From NCBI RefSeq assembly GCF_036384435.1, contig NZ_DASVMI010000080.1:1-64000 (forward strand): a DNA stretch of 64,000 bases. Reading direction: 5' to 3'. The translations under genes and the position numbers were made by a program. Shown piece after piece: positions 59,032-64,000 of the stretch. Under the pieces are notes generated by a model that did not search any database, was not told where the DNA came from, and worked only from the letters and a program-made list of their open reading frames with translations. Origin of the DNA: GSA-30 sp036384435 (GTDB lineage: Bacteria > Pseudomonadota > Gammaproteobacteria > Xanthomonadales > Rhodanobacteraceae). Every line of letters starts with the position of its first letter. Positions within the stretch are counted from its first letter, which is position 1.

Positions 59032-60144
59032 ATGCTGTTCACCCCGTTTCATTTGGCCGGCCTTGAACTACCCAACCGCATCGTCATGCCGCCGATGACC
59101 CGCTCGCGAGCTGGAGCTGGCAATGTGCCCACTGCATTGATGGCGCAGTACTATGCTCAACGTGCATCGGCCGGCCTGATCGTCAGCGAGGGAACCCAGA
59201 TCAGCCAGCAAGGCCAGGGCTATGCGTGGACGCCGGGCATTCATTCCGCCGCGCAAGTGGCCGGCTGGCGTGGTGTGACCGATGCCGTCCATGCCGCCGG
59301 CGGGCATATCTTCGCCCAACTTTGGCATGTCGGGCGTATTTCCCATGTTTCGCTGCAACCGGGCTGCGCTGCGCCCGTATCGTCTTCATCGTTGATCGCC
59401 CATGGCGTCAGGGTGTTTATCGATCCCCACGGAAAGGGGCCTCAAGGGGGAGTCGGCGACATGGTGCAACACTCGATGCCGCGAGCGCTTTCCGAATCGG
59501 AAATCGGCGACGTGGTCAACGATTTCGCCACCGCCGCCCGCAACGCCATAAAAGCCGGTTTCGATGGCGTGGAATTACATGCTGCCAATGGTTATCTCAT
59601 CAACCAGTTCATCGATTCCCAGGCCAACAACCGCAGCGATGGTTATGGCGGTTCGTTACCCAACAGGCTGCGCTTCCTTGGAGAAGTCACCGAAGCGGTG
59701 ATTGCGGTGATCGGTTCAGGGCGTGTCGGTGTTCGACTGGCTCCTCTCACCACGCTGCAAGGCGCGGTGGATGACACGCCACAGGCCACTTATCTAGGAG
59801 CGGCCAGCATGCTCGATCGCCTCGGTGTGGCATATCTACACATTGCCGAGGCCGATTGGGAAGATGCCCCCGAGATGCCTGTGGCCTTCAAGGAAGCGCT
59901 GAGGCTGATTTACAGCGGGGCGCTTATTTATGCGGGAAAATACACCCTGGAACGTGCCGAAGCGGCGTTACGTGATGGCTGGGCCGATCTGATCGGCTTC
60001 GGTCGCCCTTTTGTTGCCAATCCAGATCTGCCGGCGCGCTTACTCAACAACGTGCCGTTGGCCATCCTCGATTCGAAGCATTTGTTCGGCGGCGATGCCG
60101 AGGGCTATACGGATTACCCCGTGGCGACGCGACCTGTTGTTTAG
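59032..60144 (+). CDS. Old Yellow Enzyme family alkene reductase (copy 2)
   Basis: FMN-dependent ene-reductase of 370 residues. LFTPFHLAGLELPNRIVMPPMTRSRAGAGN opens the barrel, and QLWHVGRISH is present. FDGVELHAANGYLINQFIDSQANNRSDGYGGSLPNRLRF has the full consensus ending YGGS, unlike the paralogue at 48916. The ATG at 59032 follows AGGAG at the end of the hydrolase gene, so it is co-translated with it. Together with the divergent LysR gene it forms an accessory operon. Confidence 0.92.
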   Translation: MLFTPFHLAGLELPNRIVMPPMTRSRAGAGNVPTALMAQYYAQRASAGLIVSEGTQISQQGQGYAWTPGIHSAAQVAGWRGVTDAVHAAGGHIFAQLWHVGRISHVSLQPGCAAPVSSSSLIAHGVRVFIDPHGKGPQGGVGDMVQHSMPRALSESEIGDVVNDFATAARNAIKAGFDGVELHAANGYLINQFIDSQANNRSDGYGGSLPNRLRFLGEVTEAVIAVIGSGRVGVRLAPLTTLQGAVDDTPQATYLGAASMLDRLGVAYLHIAEADWEDAPEMPVAFKEALRLIYSGALIYAGKYTLERAEAALRDGWADLIGFGRPFVANPDLPARLLNNVPLAILDSKHLFGGDAEGYTDYPVATRPVV

Positions 60145-60309
60145 ACGACCTTAGGCTGACGGACATCCATATGCCCTTTTTGGGACTTTATCTAGATGAG
60201 GAATGCGGGGCCGTACGAATAACATATGCATAGCAAGCTGATGATGGATTTGCTCGCTTGCTCGTCTGTTGCCTATGCCTTGAGCGATTGATAGAATGAA
60301 CTCGCTTTC

Positions 60310-60343
60310 AAAACGCCCTCCCGGTTCGCCGGGAGGGCGTTTT
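60310..60343. terminator. Very strong bidirectional hairpin terminator
   Basis: AAAACGCCCTCCCGG-TTCG-CCGGGAGGGCGTTTT, a 15-bp perfect stem with a UUCG tetraloop and T-rich flanks. Ends the hydrolase-OYE transcript and insulates the next gene. Confidence 0.92.
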
Positions 60344-60377
60344 GTTTTGGTTCCCTCAGCAAAAAAGGAACCACGCC

Positions 60378-61175
60378 ATGAAAGCATTCATTGGAACTGT
60401 CTGCGGATCAGGCACCACGTTGGGCTACGTGCTCCATGGCCAAGGCCCCGATCACGTACTCGTCTTGCACGATTGGCTGGGGGATCACTCCAGCTACGAT
60501 ACCCTCATGCCTTACCTGGACGGCGGCGCCTTTACTTACGCTTTCGTTGACTTGCGAGGCTATGGGCAATCCGCAGGCTTGACCGGCGAATTTACGGTGA
60601 GGGAGGTCGCCAGTGATTGCCTGCGGCTTGCCGACCATCTTGGATGGACTGATTTCCACGTGATAGGCCATTCCATGACCGGCATGATGACGCAACGCAT
60701 CGCGGCCGATGCGCCGTTGCGCGTCAAGAGTGCGATCGCGGTGTGTCCTGTATCCGCTGCCGGTAATCGCTTGAGCCCGGAGGCCCGGACTTTTTTTGAA
60801 AGCGCGATGCAAGACAATGAAGCCCTCGCGCGATTGTTCAAATTTGTCACCGGCGGTCTGTGCGATACGTGGATCGATCGCAAGATAAGGCAAAATCGCG
60901 AAACGGTAGCATCCGCTTGCCGGATCAAATACCTGGACATGCTTGTCACGGCAAATTTTGTCGATGAGGTTCGAGGCCTTGAGACGCCATTCCTGGTGCT
61001 TGTTGGTGACAAGGACCCAGGACTTGATGCCTCGGCCATGGAGCGTACGTTTCTCGCGTGGCACCCCAATGCGCAACTACAGGTCATTCCCAACTGCGGC
61101 CATTACCCGATGGAGGAATGTCCGCCGTATTTGGCGACGGTTATCGAAAGCTTCTTGAGGCAACATATCGACTGA
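60378..61175 (+). CDS. Alpha/beta-fold hydrolase
   Basis: Hydrolase of 265 residues. HVLVLHDWLGDHSSYDTLMPYLDG is the oxyanion region (HDW). VIGHSMTGMMTQRIA carries the nucleophile Ser in GHSMTG. FLVLVGDKDPGLD holds the Asp, and VIPNCGHYPMEECP the His. Soluble, with no signal peptide. ATG 60378 has AAAGGAACC before it. Its order and sequence differ from the hydrolase at 61416. Substrate not identifiable. Confidence 0.9.
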   Translation: MKAFIGTVCGSGTTLGYVLHGQGPDHVLVLHDWLGDHSSYDTLMPYLDGGAFTYAFVDLRGYGQSAGLTGEFTVREVASDCLRLADHLGWTDFHVIGHSMTGMMTQRIAADAPLRVKSAIAVCPVSAAGNRLSPEARTFFESAMQDNEALARLFKFVTGGLCDTWIDRKIRQNRETVASACRIKYLDMLVTANFVDEVRGLETPFLVLVGDKDPGLDASAMERTFLAWHPNAQLQVIPNCGHYPMEECPPYLATVIESFLRQHID

Positions 61176-61195
61176 TGGGAATGCCGGAAAACCTC

Positions 61196-61321
61196 GCGTC
61201 GAAATGGTCGTTCCGGCGTAAACCGGAATCTAGCGTCTCTAGCTCCATCGACGCCAGGTCACTTATGCTTCGGCATGCGTCGGCAAGATGGATAGGGCGG
61301 ATTTTTAGAGATTCCCCGATG
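61196..61321. mobile_element. MITE-like dispersed repeat (second, diverged copy)
   Basis: Shares with 3804-3943 the words GTTCCGGCG..CCGGAAT, AGCTCCATCG, GGTCACT and the right end ATTTTTAGAGATTCCCC. The left terminal repeat is lost or badly decayed. It lies in the 240-bp gap between the two alpha/beta hydrolase genes. That gap also has a hairpin GCATGCAGCC-GCAA-GGCTGCATGC (61381-61404) near the end of the minus-strand gene. Confidence 0.55.
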
Positions 61322-61415
61322 AATCCAGAACCTGTGCGGGCATGACTTTCGAGCTCGGGAATGTCCGCCATGGATATGTCGCATGCAGCCGCAAGGCTGC
61401 ATGCAGTCGGGTTTC

Positions 61416-62225
61416 TTAGCTTTGAGGTTGCTTGTGGCCCATGGCGGGCGACACGGTTCCAGCCAGGGAGGCACAAAAGTCCTGGACTGCTTCGGCGGTC
61501 CGTTCGGGTTGCTCGACCTGGGGCAGGTGGCCGGCGTCCTCGATCAACTTGAACAGGGTGCCCGATATGTGTCGCGCATAGTCGCGGCCATAGGCCGCAG
61601 TGACGATACGATCATGATGTCCCCATAACACGCATGACGGTACCGCAATACTCGAGAGCCGCGCGGCAAGCGTTGGATCATGCATGAAAGGTTCCCCGGC
61701 GTACGACATCAACTCGCGCTGATTGGCTTGCCTTCGCGCGGCGGCCTCTGGGCTGGGTAGTGGAACCCTGGCGGGGTTGGCGAATGAGAACTTGATCAGT
61801 TCCTCAGGCGGCAGGGATCTTGGATCCATGATTGGCCCGGTACTATCGTCTGGTTTGAGCCCGACAGCGTTGATCAGCACGATGCCAGCTACCGCTGATG
61901 ATTGTCGGATGGCCATTTCCGCAGCAATCCAGCCGCCTACCGAGTTACCCACTACGATCACGTCCCGAAGCTTCAGCACATTCAGCAGCTCGATGTAGCA
62001 GTCCGCCAGGTCCGCGATCGTCCGCATCCAGGAGGGGTGCTCGGTCGCGTCGAAGCCCGGGTGCGTTGGCAAAATCAGTTCGAATCCGTTGAGCGCATTG
62101 AACATGGGACGCATCGAATCCGGGCCGGCACCGCCGTGCAAAAGAAGCAATGGTCTGCCACTGCCTTTGCGGTCAAGCGAGAGATGGATGGCGCCGGCAG
62201 GCAGCTCAAGCATCGGGTGGTTCAT
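61416..62225 (-). CDS. Alpha/beta-fold hydrolase, second type
   Basis: Hydrolase of 269 residues. PLLLLHGGAGPDSMRPMFNAL (HGG oxyanion region), nucleophile Ser in VVGNSVGGWIAAEMA (GNSxGG type), Asp region LWGHHDRIVTA, His in EDAGHLPQVEQPER. The GNS motif fits the MhpC/BphD-like C-C-bond or ester hydrolases. Divergent from an AraC gene (125-bp gap), which may control it. Start ATG 62225. Confidence 0.9.
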   Translation of the reverse strand: MNHPMLELPAGAIHLSLDRKGSGRPLLLLHGGAGPDSMRPMFNALNGFELILPTHPGFDATEHPSWMRTIADLADCYIELLNVLKLRDVIVVGNSVGGWIAAEMAIRQSSAVAGIVLINAVGLKPDDSTGPIMDPRSLPPEELIKFSFANPARVPLPSPEAAARRQANQRELMSYAGEPFMHDPTLAARLSSIAVPSCVLWGHHDRIVTAAYGRDYARHISGTLFKLIEDAGHLPQVEQPERTAEAVQDFCASLAGTVSPAMGHKQPQS

Positions 62226-62350
62226 AGGGATATCTCCTGGCCATGCGCTGCCTGGGTTTGGGGTACGGCAGTGGATGGGGCATACGATAGAGTCAGGAGG
62301 GCGAACGGAAAATATCGTAGAGTTCGCATATGCTTCGCAGGCGTCCGGAA

Positions 62351-63379
62351 ATGGTCGATCCTCTTTCAGACATCCTTTCGCTGCTCAAGCCCCGCAGACA
62401 GGGTTCGGGCGTTGTTGATTTGGGTGGCGATTGGCAAATGCAATGCCCGGCTTTTCGCGGTGTGCGCTGTTATGCCATCAGTCGGGGCGAGTGCTGGATC
62501 ATGGTGGAAGGCCTCGATGCCCCCGTGCACCTGACTCGCGACGATTGCCTGCTGCTGGCAACCGGGAGGCCTTTCCGGATGGCAAGTGCGGCGGAACCCT
62601 CGGGGCGTTCGACTTCGGCACCGTCGATGTTTTCGCATGATCGTATTTTGACGGTGAACGGAGGCGGTGCCTGTGTGCTTATCGGCGCGCACTTTCATCT
62701 GGATGATGTGTATGAGCGTCTTTTTTCCAGCGCGCTTGCGCCGCTCGTTGTGGTGCGAGACCCCGGTCAGCGCGAAGCGCTGGGCTCGGCGCTCAAGGGA
62801 CTATGGCGAGAACTGGAAACCCCGCAGCCGGGCGGACGGCTGGTTGTCGATCATCTGAATCAGATGATGTTGATCTTCGCGCTCAGGCTCTACGTGAACA
62901 GTCAAGTACAACGTCCGACAGGTTGGCTGGCTGCACTGTCTGACAAGCGAATGGTCAAGGCGTTTGCCGCCATGCATGCATCTCCTGAGCAGTCTTGGAC
63001 ACTGCAAGCCCTGGCAAGGCAGGCCGGCATGTCTCGCACACTCTTTGCCGAGTGTTTCAAGGCGCTTGTAGGCACGACGCCGATGGCCTATCTCAACCAA
63101 TGGCGCATGGCCGTTGCTGCCGACCATATCCGTACGTCGCACATGCCAGTGGGTCAGGTGGCTTTGGCGGTCGGCTATGGTTCTGGCCCGGCATTCAGCA
63201 CCGCGTTCCGCAAGGCCTTCGGAGTGTCTCCCAGCGAATATGCCATGCATGACGCCGAGTTGGCTGGCATGGAGAAAACCAGCTACGACTCAAGCGAAAC
63301 CGGCATACCCCTGACGGCTGTTGGCGAGAAGCCAAAGCGCTTCTTGAAGCGTACCGAGAAGCGGGAGGCTGATTCGTAG
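62351..63379 (+). CDS. AraC-family regulator with cupin_6 domain
   Basis: Regulator of 342 residues from ATG 62351 (MVDPLSDILSLLKPRRQGSGVVDLGGDW, the usual AraC/cupin_6 opening; ATG 62330 adds 7). The N-terminal cupin_6 ligand domain spans about 10-190. The C-terminal HTH pair is WTLQALARQAGMSRTLFAECFKALVGTTPMAYLNQWRMAVAA and VGQVALAVGYGSGPAFSTAFRKAFGVSPSEYA. The family domain should end near 63253. The last ~40 residues come from reading antisense through an AraC fragment, so the native 3' end was probably lost. Confidence 0.87.
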   Translation: MVDPLSDILSLLKPRRQGSGVVDLGGDWQMQCPAFRGVRCYAISRGECWIMVEGLDAPVHLTRDDCLLLATGRPFRMASAAEPSGRSTSAPSMFSHDRILTVNGGGACVLIGAHFHLDDVYERLFSSALAPLVVVRDPGQREALGSALKGLWRELETPQPGGRLVVDHLNQMMLIFALRLYVNSQVQRPTGWLAALSDKRMVKAFAAMHASPEQSWTLQALARQAGMSRTLFAECFKALVGTTPMAYLNQWRMAVAADHIRTSHMPVGQVALAVGYGSGPAFSTAFRKAFGVSPSEYAMHDAELAGMEKTSYDSSETGIPLTAVGEKPKRFLKRTEKREADS

Positions 63380-63564
63380 CCTACCTGATAGGCAATGTCG
63401 GCGACCGGGCGATCGTTGATCTGCAACAACCTCAGGGCGGTGGTCATGCGCACATCGATCAGGATGTCATGGAATGACTGCCCCTGATCGGCGAGCCGGC
63501 GCCTGAAGGTGGCTTCGCTCATCGCGAACGACTGTGCCAGGCATGAGATCCGGTTTGTCGACAT
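63283..63564 (-). pseudogene. AraC-family regulator, 3' fragment
   Basis: Encodes ISCLAQSFAMSEATFRRRLADQGQSFHDILIDVRMTTALRLLQINDRPVADIAYQVGYESASRFSVRFKKRFGFSPTAVRG, the complete C-terminal AraC HTH pair without any N-terminal ligand domain. The 5' part breaks off at about 63550, exactly where a GST gene fragment begins on the other strand. It overlaps the 3' end of the plus-strand AraC gene by about 97 bases. Confidence 0.82.
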
Positions 63565-64000
63565 CTACGCGCAGCCGCATGTGCTTATCGACGATGGAAA
63601 GGCATGGGTCAGCGTCAGCCCTAAAAATGCCGTGCCTGCACTCAGGTTGGATTTGGGAGAATGGCTGACCGAGATAGGCGTCATCTTGCAATACATCGCC
63701 GACCGTGCACCGGAATCAGGCTTGTTGCCGGAGGCGGGGAGCATGGCGCGTTATCGCGTCCTGGAGTGGTTGAGCTACGTGGGATCGGATGTGCACAAGA
63801 CCATCGGGCTACTCTTTCATCCGCTCATGCCCGAGGCTGCCAAGGATATTCGCAGGCAGAACCTTCATCGCAGACTAAGTTACATCGAGCAACATCTCGC
63901 GGATCTGCCTTATTTGACGGGCGAGCGCTTTACCGTGGCCGATGCCTACCTGTTCGTCATGATCGGACGGCGACCCTATTTCAAGTTCGACCTGTCACCG
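63557..64000 (+). pseudogene. Glutathione S-transferase, 5'-truncated fragment (runs off the window)
   Basis: Frame open from about 63557 to the window end, with no start codon in the right place. VDIYAQPHVLIDDGKAWVSVSPKNAVPALRLDLGEWLTEIGVILQYIADRAPESGLLPE is the end of the GST thioredoxin-like domain (cis-Pro in AVPALRL). ARYRVLEWLSYVGSDVHKTIGLLFHP ... YLTGERFTVADAYLFVM is the helical domain. The first ~30 residues with the catalytic Ser/Cys/Tyr are missing. Its broken 5' end faces the broken 5' end of the AraC fragment. Confidence 0.78.

Noticed and set aside
1..64000. tRNA or rRNA genes
   Set aside because: No cloverleaf or rRNA-like stretch was recognised by eye; a tRNAscan run would be needed to be certain.

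Overview
The window looks like a gamma-proteobacterial chromosome of the Xanthomonadales, most likely Rhodanobacteraceae (Dyella/Luteibacter/Frateuria type). The evidence is the gene order ndk-rlmN-pilF-rodZ-yfgM-bamB-der, the yfhM-pbpC pair, fadN/fadA with a PsrA-like TetR regulator, high GC with strongly biased third positions, and TIR-bearing intergenic repeats of a kind I associate with this order. The exact genus is an inference.

Region 1 (1-30121) is mostly core genome. It holds the 3' end of an alpha-2-macroglobulin gene plus pbpC; a FAD oxidoreductase coupled to csaA; a quinone oxidoreductase divergent from a BvgS-like hybrid sensor kinase; and a beta-oxidation operon (TetR/PsrA-like regulator, fadN-like, fadA) with two CAAAC/GTTTG operators. 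Then come ndk, rlmN, pilF, rodZ, yfgM, bamB and der, with no ispG-hisS between rodZ and yfgM. A rhodanese-MoeB fusion, a TetX-like monooxygenase divergent from its TetR regulator over two operators, a GNAT acetyltransferase, folD, guaB and guaA complete the region. guaA is preceded by tandem CCCGAGT heptamers.

Region 2 (30122 to about 45400) is an integrative element or defence island next to the 3' end of guaA, a position known as an integration target. It begins with a tyrosine integrase. A HicA-like small protein plus a DNA-binding partner follow behind a perfect 30-bp palindrome, then an AlpA-like regulator. A minus-strand array of four genes reads gajA-like, gajB-like, hamA-like, hamB-like (Gabija plus Hachiman). 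The right part is decayed ICE material: a DUF932 gene fused in frame to the tail of trbI and broken by a TAG, a wrecked DUF2274 gene, and an AbiE-type pair whose toxin gene carries one frameshift.

Region 3 (45436-64000) is accessory metabolism and scrap DNA. Redox genes (aldo/keto reductase, two Old Yellow Enzymes, SDRs, an NAD-dependent epimerase) sit beside their own AraC, LysR and MarR regulators, often over clear inverted repeats. There are also a hipBA pair, an SGNH hydrolase and two alpha/beta hydrolases. Between them lie broken genes: an IS3-orfA/integrase chimera, a DUF6155-like pseudogene, an EmrA-like fragment, and an AraC fragment head-to-head with a GST fragment. The best candidate for an interesting system is the Gabija-Hachiman array and its mobile context.
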